Shown here piece after piece: positions 44,102 through 51,275 of a stretch of DNA of 64,000 bases (the stretch's first letter is position 1; the number at the start of each line of letters is the position of its first letter). The notes below the pieces were generated by a model, which was not told the origin of the DNA, did no database searches, and was given only the letters and a program-made list of their open reading frames with translations. Source of the DNA: a virus. The translations under genes were made by a program, and so were the position numbers. Location of the stretch: positions 1 through 64,000 of IMG/VR virus record IMGVR_UViG_3300035698_010479, one strand, 5' to 3'.

Positions 44102-44299
44102 ATGTGTAATAAAACAGATTGTAGAATAGAGTGTATTAATTGCGGGTACCCGTACTCTGAAGCAAGATACCCTGATATTTTAGAAAAACCAATGCAGTGT
44201 AATACATCATATGAAGTATTAAACAACTATATAAATAAAATTACAACACGTATAAATAAGATCACAGCAAATAGAAAAACAGTTAATAAATTGGAGTAA
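44102..44299 (+). CDS. small Cys-rich protein, 65 aa
   Basis: ATG 44102 (a GTG at 44090 is in frame). CNKTDCRIECINCGYPYSE provides four Cys in 16 residues, a likely zinc knuckle; the rest is helical. It leads a small operon with another Cys-rich protein at 44302. Confidence 0.55.
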   Translation: MCNKTDCRIECINCGYPYSEARYPDILEKPMQCNTSYEVLNNYINKITTRINKITANRKTVNKLE

Positions 44300-44301
44300 T
44301 T

Positions 44302-44733
44302 ATGGATTTATTGGATTTTTTTGATGTATACAATGTAGAACATCTAAAAGCTTACAAACATCTTACAGAAAAAGGTTCGTGGCCCGAAGGATTCCTACCA
44401 GAAAATTGTATACTATCTAATGTATGGCAGTATAAAATAGCTGCTAAATTAGCTGTGACACACATTAACTACACGTTAAGTGGAAAAGATGTATGTGTTT
44501 TTTGTAATTCATCCGATACTGTAAGGTTTAAAGAGCATTATACTTTTTGTAGTGAATGTTCTGCAATATATACATCAATGATTATACAAAAAAAGAATTG
44601 TGATCATATAACAGATAACACTGTTGTAGTAGAACATGAACCTTGGTATAAACATATACGTGATAGTAAAGTATATATAATTGATGGGGAATGTTCTGAA
44701 TGCGGAAATGCGGTTGTTACTGACGGTTGGTAA
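44302..44733 (+). CDS. zinc-ribbon-containing protein, 143 aa
   Basis: CVFCNSSDTVRF at about 58 with TFCSECSAIY about 15 residues later forms a treble-type zinc site, and GECSECGNAVV closes the C-terminus. Starts two bases after the previous stop. Role unknown. Confidence 0.6.
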   Translation: MDLLDFFDVYNVEHLKAYKHLTEKGSWPEGFLPENCILSNVWQYKIAAKLAVTHINYTLSGKDVCVFCNSSDTVRFKEHYTFCSECSAIYTSMIIQKKNCDHITDNTVVVEHEPWYKHIRDSKVYIIDGECSECGNAVVTDGW

Positions 44734-44771
44734 TATATATATATATAATAAATTAGTCAATAGGAGTACAT

Positions 44772-45335
44772 ATGTGGTATAATTTCTTCATAGTTGGTGG
44801 AATATGGTTTTGGTTACTTGTAGGAATTGAATTATGCACTTTGCTATTTTTTACACACAATGAGGAGTTTGCAATAGCTACTGTTACATTAGTATTATTT
44901 CTAATAGTTGCGCATTTATTTGGAGACCTAGCAGTATTTTCTTACATAAAAAATAATCCATTAGATATATTACGTAAATTAATGGTTTACCTATTTATAG
45001 GTGTAGTGTTTTACTTTCTATATGCTGCATATACTATGGCTTTATGTAAAACAAACATCAAGAAATACAAAGAAGCATTCAAGTCTAACCCAAGAGGTTT
45101 TTCTAGTTGGGAGACTTATTATAAAGAACATGCCAATCGTTGTGACAGAGAGAAAGCTGCTTTAACTTACTATAAAGATAGGGCTCCTTTGTGGATCATA
45201 TATTGGCCAATAGTTTCTATAAGTGCTTTATTTGGTGATCTATTAGTTAATTGTGTGCGTTTCGCCTACTCACTATTTTTTGAGCGTATTATTAAAAAAC
45301 TACATTCAAAAATTATTGGTAATATTACAGAGTAA
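44772..45335 (+). CDS. multi-pass membrane protein, 187 aa
   Basis: Four hydrophobic segments at about residues 5-26, 31-55, 70-92 and 140-165. The longest hydrophilic part (95-138) carries Cys, Lys and Arg (ANRCDREKAALTYYKDRAP) and is probably cytoplasmic. Not assignable. The next gene starts three bases after its stop. Confidence 0.65.
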   Translation: MWYNFFIVGGIWFWLLVGIELCTLLFFTHNEEFAIATVTLVLFLIVAHLFGDLAVFSYIKNNPLDILRKLMVYLFIGVVFYFLYAAYTMALCKTNIKKYKEAFKSNPRGFSSWETYYKEHANRCDREKAALTYYKDRAPLWIIYWPIVSISALFGDLLVNCVRFAYSLFFERIIKKLHSKIIGNITE

Positions 45336-45338
45336 CAT

Positions 45339-45545
45339 ATGCATAAATTTCCAGAAGAGGTTCCAAAAAAAGATGAGTTAGTAATTGCTTACATAAAAGG
45401 TGGCGGTTTTATACTTTCTCGCTACAGTAATGCATTAACATGGTCTGGTAGAAAGATGAAATTTATAAACCTGATGTCCAATGGGTTTTGGAGGGATGAT
45501 GTTATAGGGTGGAATAGGGTACCTAAAACGTCAGACACTATATAA
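45339..45545 (+). CDS. small DUF551-like protein, 68 aa
   Basis: FPEEVPKKDELVIAYIKGG at the start and a W-N-R-V-P end fit the outline of DUF551 (P-x-E-x-x-x-V-L-V...W-x-P), a common small phage protein. Function of the family is not known. The call is tentative. Confidence 0.45.
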   Translation: MHKFPEEVPKKDELVIAYIKGGGFILSRYSNALTWSGRKMKFINLMSNGFWRDDVIGWNRVPKTSDTI

Positions 45546-45860
45546 ATGTACATACAGCTAAAAGATAAAGATAATTTCAAATCAGGTATTCTTTACATTC
45601 AATGTGATGAAGAAGAATTTCTTGTACAAATATATAAATGGTTGAAAGAATTAAAGGAATGGGTAAATACTACCATATACACAGGAATGCCCTTAAGTAG
45701 GTTTGAACCTGACACAGCAATGGTTGATTTGATCTGGCATCTTTGTGAATACTATAACAAAACAAGTATGTTAAGAGAAAAAGGTAGAATTATTGGTACA
45801 TTTAGATTAATATCATATAATGTACATGATAAAGATATTACTACTATTTTATTGAACTGA
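45546..45860 (+). CDS. hypothetical protein, 104 aa
   Basis: ATG 45546 directly after the preceding stop codon. Helical centre (FLVQIYKWLKELKEWV) and a short beta end. No recognised family. It ends eight bases before tRNA-Arg. Confidence 0.55.
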   Translation: MYIQLKDKDNFKSGILYIQCDEEEFLVQIYKWLKELKEWVNTTIYTGMPLSRFEPDTAMVDLIWHLCEYYNKTSMLREKGRIIGTFRLISYNVHDKDITTILLN

Positions 45861-45867
45861 ATTATAT

Positions 45868-45940
45868 GTACCTGTAGCTCAGCTGGATAGAGCATCTGCC
45901 TTCTAAGCAGAATGTCGCAGGTCCGAGTCCTGCCAGGCAT
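45868..45940 (+). tRNA. tRNA-Arg(UCU)
   Basis: D-arm GCTC-AGCTGGATA-GAGC, anticodon arm TCTGC-CTTCTAA-GCAGA (TCT) and T-arm GCAGG-TCCGAGT-CCTGC. The acceptor GTACCTG/CAGGCAT has an A-C mismatch at the third pair, and the T-loop starts TC instead of TT. No CCA. It may be slightly degenerate but is otherwise intact. Confidence 0.85.
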
Positions 45941-45952
45941 AAAATTGAGATT

Positions 45953-46090
45953 ACTATTACACTAAAGGCACACGCTGAAGAAATATTAAGGGAATAAACG
46001 CTTATCTAGAGATAAGATTGTGACTACGCTAGCCGTGTAGAATACTCGACAGTATATATGCCTTAAAGCCTCGTAACTTAGTGTAGTAGT
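45953..46090 (+). ncRNA. structured RNA closed by a 13-bp stem, 138 nt
   Basis: ACTATTACACTAA at 45953-45965 pairs with TTAGTGTAGTAGT at 46078-46090 (one G-T pair). Inside, AAGGCA (45965-45970) pairs with TGCCTT (46059-46064), and CTTATC-taga-GATAAG forms a hairpin at 46001-46016. No open frame. The following gene starts at 46109 with its own GGAG, so this is an independent RNA or a long leader. Confidence 0.65.
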
Positions 46091-46108
46091 GATATTTAAA
46101 GGAGCTAA

Positions 46109-46306
46109 ATGCAAACATCAAGCATAGTATTTGTTGTATTAATTATTGTAAATATTATAGTTGTAAATTTATTTTTTGAATGTAAAAAGACTAATAATTA
46201 TTATCCTTATTTTTATGCGTGTTTTGGTGGTATAGGTACATGGCTACTTGGTACTTATATATTTTGTAGGTTTTTAGTTAAACGTTATAATATAAAATTT
46301 TTTTAG
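46109..46306 (+). CDS. small membrane protein, 65 aa
   Basis: ATG 46109 with AAAGGAG upstream. Two hydrophobic spans (IVFVVLIIVNIIVVNLFF, residues 5-22; and about 36-55) joined by a Cys/Lys-containing turn. No family. Confidence 0.55.
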   Translation: MQTSSIVFVVLIIVNIIVVNLFFECKKTNNYYPYFYACFGGIGTWLLGTYIFCRFLVKRYNIKFF

Positions 46307-46405
46307 GTTAGGATTATTGTAAGACGCTGCACAAGAGCTATTACAAAATTTAGGGTTGGTAGTTTCTTTCAGACAGTTTGGACATATTGTCATAGTATTT
46401 TTTCC

Positions 46406-46456
46406 TTATTCGAATTGGTTATGTTATACTTAAGTATAGCTAGTTAATTCGAATAA
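46406..46456 (+). promoter_or_regulatory. nested palindromes immediately upstream of tRNA(CAU)
   Basis: TTATTCGAATT at 46406-46416 is the exact inverted complement of AATTCGAATAA at 46446-46456, and TATACTTAAGTATA (46425-46438) is a palindrome at its centre. The tRNA starts at 46458. TATACT could also be a -10 box. Either a leader fold or a repressor-type site is possible. Confidence 0.5.
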
Positions 46457-46457
46457 A

Positions 46458-46531
46458 GGGCGTGTAGCTCAGCTAGGTTAGAGCACTCCCCTCATGAGGG
46501 AGACGTCCAAGGTTCGATTCCTTGCGCGCCC
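46458..46531 (+). tRNA. tRNA with CAU anticodon (Met, or Ile2 if modified)
   Basis: Acceptor GGGCGTG/CGCGCCC, D-arm GCTC-AGCTAGGTTA-GAGC, anticodon arm CTCCC-CTCATGA-GGGAG and T-arm CAAGG-TTCGATT-CCTTG. It is not an initiator by its paired first position. No CCA. Confidence 0.92.
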
Positions 46532-46541
46532 AAATAAAATT

Positions 46542-46617
46542 TTGTACGTCGAGCCATTGCTGGTAAGTGGTGCTACTGCCGTAGATTAAAGAAGAGACAT
46601 ACTCCGCCCACGTACAA
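46542..46617 (+). ncRNA. tRNA-sized structured RNA, 76 nt
   Basis: TTGTACGT pairs perfectly with ACGTACAA at the ends. Internal hairpins CTAC-tgcc-GTAG and GAG-acata-CTC give a three-way fold the size of a tRNA, but no T-loop or anticodon arm can be drawn. Class unknown. Confidence 0.5.
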
Positions 46618-46656
46618 TTAGTAATATAATATTAAAAATTAAACTTTAGGTGCTTT

Positions 46657-46968
46657 ATGAGTAAAACTTATAAAAGTATTCTAGGATATAAAGTAATTGA
46701 GGATTCAAGATTGGTAGTTGATGGACCATTAGTCACTGTCAAAAGAACCTTGTTCGAAAGATTATTTTCTTGGCCATGGCAACCTAAAGTAAGAGAAAAA
46801 ATAGTACCAAGTAAATTACCAAAAAAAGAAATACGTAAAACAGGCGAATATTTAATAATGCATCCGCTTGTTGCAAAAAGATTACGTATTTATATGAACT
46901 TTAAAAAATATTCTTTAGTTAGGTTATATCTTCTACAACATCTAAGAGAATCTAAACATATAAAATAG
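46657..46968 (+). CDS. hypothetical basic protein, 103 aa
   Basis: ATG 46657. Strongly basic (VREKIVPSKLPKKEIRKTGE), ending in helices with VRLYLLQHLRESKHIK. It may bind nucleic acid. Not recognised. Confidence 0.6.
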   Translation: MSKTYKSILGYKVIEDSRLVVDGPLVTVKRTLFERLFSWPWQPKVREKIVPSKLPKKEIRKTGEYLIMHPLVAKRLRIYMNFKKYSLVRLYLLQHLRESKHIK

Positions 46969-46975
46969 GAGGATT

Positions 46976-47494
46976 ATGATATTTAATCCTAGTATACATG
47001 TAAGTAAAATGAGTCATCCAAAAAGTGTCGATCATAAAAGGTTCTTCGTTTACAAACAAGGCAAATGTTACTTAGGAGGAGCTTGTATTTCTCAACTACG
47101 TACATTCGCGACGCAGAGAAGAGATTCTCTTGACATATCAAAAGAAGTTGTTATATTAGAAACAAATGTGATATCTACATTATTAGATGCTGGTTTCTCT
47201 ATTGAGAAGATATCGGCTTCTTATGATAAATTAGTACAGGAATTTACTGAAGATAAAGAAAAATGTCAGCAAAGATATAAAGATGACTTGTATAAATGGT
47301 TAGGTATTATGGACATGCGGAAGGATACTTTTGATAAGTTCTATAATCTAGCTAGGCTATTAAGTGAGAGTGAGAGGTTTGAATTCGGTTACGAAGAATA
47401 TAGAAGTGCAAATTTAGCAGAAGATTTTGAGCTTAATCTAAGAGAATTAGTTGATATTGGGTTAGCACTTGTTAAAGATTTAAAACAAAAATAA
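46976..47494 (+). CDS. hypothetical protein, 172 aa
   Basis: ATG 46976 with AGGAGG upstream. Charged, helical protein with a central coil (YDKLVQEFTEDKEKCQQRY). No recognised domain. Confidence 0.6.
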   Translation: MIFNPSIHVSKMSHPKSVDHKRFFVYKQGKCYLGGACISQLRTFATQRRDSLDISKEVVILETNVISTLLDAGFSIEKISASYDKLVQEFTEDKEKCQQRYKDDLYKWLGIMDMRKDTFDKFYNLARLLSESERFEFGYEEYRSANLAEDFELNLRELVDIGLALVKDLKQK

Positions 47495-47506
47495 CACGAG
47501 GTGTAT

Positions 47507-47677
47507 ATGCGTAGAAATAATGTAAAGAAAACAAAACATAATAAAATCAATCGGATGACTACTGATACTCTTACTGGTTTTATAAAAGAATTAGAAAAAG
47601 CAAATCAAGGTAATAGTAAAGTGTATGCTATGGCTATACAAACATTAGCATTATCCAAAAATAAAATTGTAAAATAA
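47507..47677 (+). CDS. small basic protein, 56 aa
   Basis: ATG 47507 (CGAGGTGTAT upstream) to TAA 47677. A very basic N-terminus (MRRNNVKKTKHNKINRM) precedes a helical end. Likely a real short gene: it fills the space between neighbours exactly. Function unknown. Confidence 0.55.
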   Translation: MRRNNVKKTKHNKINRMTTDTLTGFIKELEKANQGNSKVYAMAIQTLALSKNKIVK

Positions 47678-47696
47678 AACATATTAGGTGACCATT

Positions 47697-48350
47697 ATGA
47701 AAATGCTTATTCCTGTATTTTTATTAATATTCTTATTTTGTACACCAGCAATGGCTACTGTAATGAATTATGATGGTTGCCGGTATGATTGTCATGAAGA
47801 AAAAACAACTTACACAAAACGTTGGGATACTGTAAAAGAAATTAAACATACAGACATCGTGAAAGAAATGTTATATATTAATAGAACTTCTACACCAATA
47901 ATTGGTCCTAATGATATATTAAGACAATGTATTAACTATATTGAATACGATAAAATCAAAAATGGTGTCACTGCCGGAACAGTTACTGATTATACACTAA
48001 TAAACGGTAGAGTTGGTAATAAAAGTGGTGAAACCTTTGCTAGATGTGATGATCCTACAAATGAAAAATGGATTAAAAAATGGGTAGAGGAACTAGAAGT
48101 AGACAAAACTGTAACCTGGTCTGAATTTATTACAATACCAAATGAAGATTTATTTACTATAAGTAAGTGGGTATGTTTTCCACTAACTGAATCAGTGATT
48201 ACATATTTTCGTGGTGGTGGTGGGTATGATTATCCACATAACTATACACCACCAATAGGAAGTGCACCAGTACCGGAGCCATCTACAATATTGCTATTAG
48301 GGGTAGGTCTTTTAGGTTTTGCTTCCATAAGTAAATTTAGAAAGAAATAA
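47697..48350 (+). CDS. exported PEP-CTERM protein, 217 aa
   Basis: Residues 1-20 (MKMLIPVFLLIFLFCTPAMA) are a signal peptide ending at an AMA site. The C-terminus has VPEPSTILLLGVGLLGF then a basic SKFRKK, the PEP motif, membrane span and Arg/Lys tail that exosortase recognises in Gram-negative hosts. The middle contains three Cys pairs. ATG 47697 is used in place of GTG 47688. A sorting tail on a phage protein implies processing by the host's exosortase and display on, or release from, the envelope. Confidence 0.88.
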   Translation: MKMLIPVFLLIFLFCTPAMATVMNYDGCRYDCHEEKTTYTKRWDTVKEIKHTDIVKEMLYINRTSTPIIGPNDILRQCINYIEYDKIKNGVTAGTVTDYTLINGRVGNKSGETFARCDDPTNEKWIKKWVEELEVDKTVTWSEFITIPNEDLFTISKWVCFPLTESVITYFRGGGGYDYPHNYTPPIGSAPVPEPSTILLLGVGLLGFASISKFRKK

Positions 48351-48386
48351 AATTGTATTACTAAACACAACTAAAGGAGTAAAGGA

Positions 48387-48653
48387 ATGGAAAAAAAAGG
48401 CACACTAAGAGACATGGTATCAGGAGTATTTTCATCATCATCGCCACCGGCTAAAAAGACATATGCACAAATTGTTTCAAAGTTCAGTGAAACACGTACA
48501 TAGTTGCAAACTTTGGTAGCAGATAGTGAAACAAATATCGCTAATCTAGATACTCAAATTGCACAGCTTGAAATAGAAAAAGAACGAGAAGCAGAAGAAA
48601 AAATTAGTGCTATTGGTACTTTGGATTTTCTGGATAAATTTATTAAATTTTAA
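48387..48653 (+). CDS. coiled-coil protein with an in-frame amber codon, 88 codons
   Basis: ATG 48387 (GGAGTAAAGG upstream) reads MEKKGTLRDMVSGVFSSSS and stops at TAG 48501 after 38 codons. The same frame continues to TAA 48653 with a clear heptad coil (NIANLDTQIAQLEIEKER). Continuity on both sides suggests one gene. TAG ends other genes here, so it is not reassigned. Either readthrough, a TTG restart at 48504, or a recent nonsense change. Confidence 0.5.
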
Positions 48654-48685
48654 GTATAATAAATACACTATGTGGAGGGGGTAGT

Positions 48686-48805
48686 AAAGATTGTGCAGCA
48701 CTGAAAACTCCGAGAAGTGCATCCCATGAAGTGACTTTCTTAACTGCTTGGATAAGTATGGGACTGGCTAGTCACCAAAGTGTGCTTCGGTCACACCACA
48801 ATCTT
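48686..48805 (+). ncRNA. pseudoknotted structured RNA, about 120 nt
   Basis: AAGATTGTG pairs with CACAATCTT at the ends. Inside, GCACT/AGTGC and GTGTG-cttcgg-TCACAC form hairpins, while CCCAT/ATGGG and GTGACT/AGTCAC cross each other, which requires a pseudoknot. Such compact crossing folds occur in ribozymes and riboswitches, but no known class is recognised. Ends are good to one or two bases. Confidence 0.6.
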
Positions 48806-48979
48806 GTTGCAACATAATTAAGATAGTTACTCGATTAATTATGTAATTTTGGGTAGAGTAACTATATAAATCTTAGTTTATTACAAACGATGGTGTCTTA
48901 AGGTTTATGAATGGACATCTTAATGAATGGCGCAGAAACTTAAAACACAAGCGCAAGTCTTTGGACATCGAAGACGGAC

Positions 48980-49030
48980 ATCAGTAGGTTCCCTGGACGC
49001 GTGAACTGGGTTCCTACTGATTTTTATTTT
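48980..49030 (+). terminator. intrinsic terminator
   Basis: ATCAGTAGG at 48980-48988 pairs with CCTACTGAT at 49013-49021, followed by TTTTTATTTT. The segment 48810-48979 before it is non-coding and holds an imperfect repeat GATAGTTACTC/GAGTAACTATA. Confidence 0.85.
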
Positions 49031-49136
49031 ATATTTATACTAGGTAGTTTATAGTGTATAGGTTGATACAATGTGCCTGGAATACACATTGACACTGCTG
49101 AACACTCTGTAATCTATCACGTATAAACTACCTATT

Positions 49137-49370
49137 ATGAATAATAAGATATTAGATCTACATGGAGTAAAACACGAAGATGTAAAGCAATTAGTAATTA
49201 ACTTTATAGAGAATAACTGGACAATAGAAGAAAGTTTAGTTGTAGTTACAGGACATAGTAGAAAGATGAAAAATATTGTTATAGTAGTACTTAATGAGTA
49301 TAAATTACAGTATATACCTGGGGATATATTTAATGAATTAGCCCCTAAAATTATATTTTGGGTGAGATAA
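49137..49370 (+). CDS. small Smr-domain protein, 77 aa
   Basis: ILDLHGVKHEDVKQLVINFI opens the domain and VVTGHSRKMKNIVIVVL is its second motif: the LDxHG and TGxG-type elements of the Smr (MutS2 C-terminal) fold. Smr domains bind or nick structured nucleic acid. A stand-alone version beside structured RNAs and tRNA genes is suggestive of RNA cleavage. The stop overlaps the next ATG (TAATG). Confidence 0.8.
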   Translation: MNNKILDLHGVKHEDVKQLVINFIENNWTIEESLVVVTGHSRKMKNIVIVVLNEYKLQYIPGDIFNELAPKIIFWVR

Positions 49371-50014
49371 TGTTAGTAAAAACTTTTGTACATTTTGTAT
49401 GTTTGCTAGTTGTGATTAGTGTATTATCAATTGCAAAAGAAGTGCGGGCTATACCGATAGTAGAGACAGGGTCTCAGTGGGAATACACAATTCTAAATAA
49501 CGATTTGTGGCCTAACTGGTCATCCGTTAATTACAATTCTTTTGATTGGCAAGGTAATAGTCAGTGGTATACTGGTTCTGCTGCCTTCGGTAATGAATAT
49601 GCTGGCGGATTGGCCTTTAATACTTATTGGCAAGCGAACCAAGATATGGCTTTACAATATAATTTTAATGTAGACGGTATTATATCAGGGCCAATAACAT
49701 TGAACGTAGCTTCTGATAATGGGTTTCTTGTTTTCATCAACGGTACTCAGGTCGCTAAAGAAAATGCAGAAGGATACACCAAATATTGGGAATACACTTT
49801 GGACATATCCAGTTTTTCTGATGTATTTAGATCACAAGGAACCAATATTATACAGGTACTTGCTGAAGATCATGGTGTAGCTACGTTTTTCGATCTTCAA
49901 ATGAATGCTAATGTTTCTGCTGCACCAGTACCTGAACCAGCTACCTTTTTATTACTTGGAGCTGGTTTAGTTGGTCTGTCAACCATACGAAGAAAAAAGG
50001 TTAGTAAAACATAA
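49370..50014 (+). CDS. exported PEP-CTERM protein with beta-sandwich body, 214 aa
   Basis: A signal peptide (residues 1-27, ending KEVRA) and a C-terminal VPEPATFLLLGAGLVGL span with RRKK make it a second exosortase substrate. The body has a WEYTILN start and a FLVFINGTQVAKENAEGY turn, as in carbohydrate-binding or adhesin-like sandwich domains. It does not resemble the first PEP-CTERM protein outside the tail. Probably displayed on the host envelope during infection. Confidence 0.88.
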   Translation: MLVKTFVHFVCLLVVISVLSIAKEVRAIPIVETGSQWEYTILNNDLWPNWSSVNYNSFDWQGNSQWYTGSAAFGNEYAGGLAFNTYWQANQDMALQYNFNVDGIISGPITLNVASDNGFLVFINGTQVAKENAEGYTKYWEYTLDISSFSDVFRSQGTNIIQVLAEDHGVATFFDLQMNANVSAAPVPEPATFLLLGAGLVGLSTIRRKKVSKT

Positions 50015-50169
50015 AAGATAAAAAACTTGTTTATACTGAGTATGATGTAAATATCCTGGCAGAAGCGCTTAAAAATGCTTTTAGTGCTGTTGGGTGTGAC
50101 TTACGCTGTTTTGATTGGTTAAGTTATAGACCAGATGATTATATTAAACAAGTTAAAGTTTTGTTGTAA
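50011..50169 (+). CDS. possible 52-residue protein with a non-standard start
   Basis: An open frame follows the PEP-CTERM stop (50012-50014) to TAA 50169 with normal-looking codon use (KDKKLVYTEYDVNILAEAL...). No ATG, GTG or TTG is near its beginning; ATA 50011 or reinitiation after the overlapping TAA would be needed. It may be a fragment. Confidence 0.3.
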   Translation: MKDKKLVYTEYDVNILAEALKNAFSAVGCDLRCFDWLSYRPDDYIKQVKVLL

Positions 50170-50353
50170 ATATGTGAGATTGGCTAAAAATTATTTGTTG
50201 TGGTGCTTTTTGCTGTTGATTAATTAACTAACCTTAATAACTTACACCAAATGGGGGACATCATGTAAACTTTATATTGCATATTTTATTTAGATATATT
50301 ATAATTAGTTTATTAGAGAGATGTAGTAGAAAGATGTTGATTGTTTTAAAGTT

Positions 50354-50433
50354 TAGTACTATAAGTAGTGTATAAATAGAGTTACTTCAATTGGCGAAAA
50401 AACACTCTGTTTGCTAGTTCTCTTATAGTACTA
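50354..50433 (+). ncRNA. candidate Y RNA 1 (free-standing form)
   Basis: TAGTACTATAAG (50354-50365) pairs with CTTATAGTACTA (50422-50433), 12 perfect pairs. Inside are AG-TG, AGAGT/ACTCT, the conserved TACTTC and an A-rich loop, then GCTAGTTC. The same elements recur at 54102, 54208, 53417, 53562 and 57449. The stem is followed by TTTTTAT, so it also ends as a terminator. Confidence 0.6.
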
Positions 50434-50442
50434 TTTTTATTA

Positions 50443-50766
50443 GGGAGTGTGGTGGAACGGTATACACATGGGAGAGCTAGTAGCTCAGTCCCCCTCAAGT
50501 AGAAATACATGAGTAAACTGTGGGTTAATTCGGGAGAGTCTAAGTCGAAAGATAAGGCAATCGCGAGCCAAGCTGGAAATACATTTTCAGAAGGTGTACA
50601 GACTACTGGAGAGCTTGAGTGCTCTTAATAACCAGCTAGAACGCCCACTACCATAGCAGGTAATGCTGATGGTAAAGAGATAGTCGGTGTCTTTTAGAAA
50701 TAAAAGAACAACATGCTTAAAATCCCCCGGCAGTAATGCCGTAAGAGTTCGAATCTCTTCATTCCC
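50443..50766 (+). tRNA. tRNA-Leu(UAA) interrupted by a probable group I intron
   Basis: Acceptor GGGAGTG (50443-50449) pairs with CATTCCC (50760-50766). A D-arm GTG...CAC follows, and the 3' part has CTTAAAA (anticodon TAA), TCCC, the long variable arm CGGCA-gtaa-TGCCG and T-arm AAGAG-TTCGAAT-CTCTT. About 230 extra bases separate the halves. They carry the order of group I core segments: AATTCGGGAG, CAATCGCGAGCCAAGC, TACAGACTAC and AGAGATAGTC, where GACTA and TAGTC can form P7. The 3' splice would follow G at about 50715; the 5' site is not resolved. No endonuclease is encoded. Confidence 0.75.
50478..50715 (+). mobile_element. group I intron (approximate bounds) in tRNA-Leu(UAA)
   Basis: Segments in P, Q, R and S order at 50526-50535, 50558-50573, 50597-50606 and 50677-50686; R and S pair GACTA with TAGTC. 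The last base before CTTAAAA is G, as required. The 5' boundary is uncertain because GAGC-tagta-GCTC next to GGGA/TCCC gives alternative P1 helices. Confidence 0.65.
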
Positions 50767-50837
50767 AAATTAAAATTTGTTTTTATTTTTACCTCTATAT
50801 GTTGAAGTTTGTGCGTGAAATAAAGAAATACGGAGCT

Positions 50838-50959
50838 ACCCGTCCCGAAGCTACTTAGTAGCGACTATGAGATGTTATGCTCAACGGGTTTTATTATATT
50901 AAACTAGTATCTGAAAATAAATGAGAATAGGAGTTATCAGTCCCTATCAATATACTAGT
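50838..50959 (+). ncRNA. two adjacent structured elements
   Basis: The first, ACCCGT/ACGGGT (50838-50889) enclosing GCTAC-tta-GTAGC and ending TTTTATT, may be a terminator. The second, ACTAGTAT/ATACTAGT (50903-50959) encloses ATAGG/CCTAT. Neither contains an open frame. The second precedes the small gene at 51024. Confidence 0.5.
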
Positions 50960-51023
50960 AATGGTATAGAGATATTAACGTATCAACTGGTGCAGTTTCT
51001 AAATAATAAGGGGGTATGAGGTG

Positions 51024-51191
51024 GTGGAGAATACAGATGATATAGTTTACAAATTAACTAAACGTGCAGAAATTAGAAGACAGATACCTACACGTAAGAG
51101 TGTTATTGAAGGTAAGCCAGATCGTATTGCAGACCTATTAGAGGAAGCTGCTTTAGAGATTATAAATTTAAGAAAAAAGTTGCCGGTGTAG
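51024..51191 (+). CDS. small helical protein overlapping tRNA-Thr, 55 aa
   Basis: GTG 51024 (or the adjacent GTG 51021), with ATGAGG upstream, to TAG 51191. The sequence VENTDDIVYKLTKRAEI and IADLLEEAALEIINLRKK fits small phage proteins with a paired-helix end. Its last ten bases lie within the tRNA-Thr acceptor and D-arm, so transcript processing at the tRNA would trim the mRNA. Confidence 0.5.
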   Translation: MENTDDIVYKLTKRAEIRRQIPTRKSVIEGKPDRIADLLEEAALEIINLRKKLPV

Positions 51192-51253
51192 TTCAGTTGG
51201 AAGAGCGCCTCCCTTGTAAGGAGGATGTCACGGGTTCGATTCCTGTTACCGGC
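51182..51253 (+). tRNA. tRNA-Thr(UGU)
   Basis: Acceptor GCCGGTG/TACCGGC, anticodon arm CCTCC-CTTGTAA-GGAGG (TGT) and T-arm ACGGG-TTCGATT-CCTGT. No CCA; discriminator T. Confidence 0.92.
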
Positions 51254-51275
51254 TCAAAATAAAAAGGTGAGAAGC

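Noticed and set aside
48820-48890. Seventh Y-type RNA near GATAGTTACTC
   Set aside because: It resembles TTACTTC only partly and lacks the TAG...TTCC strand and the GGTG element.
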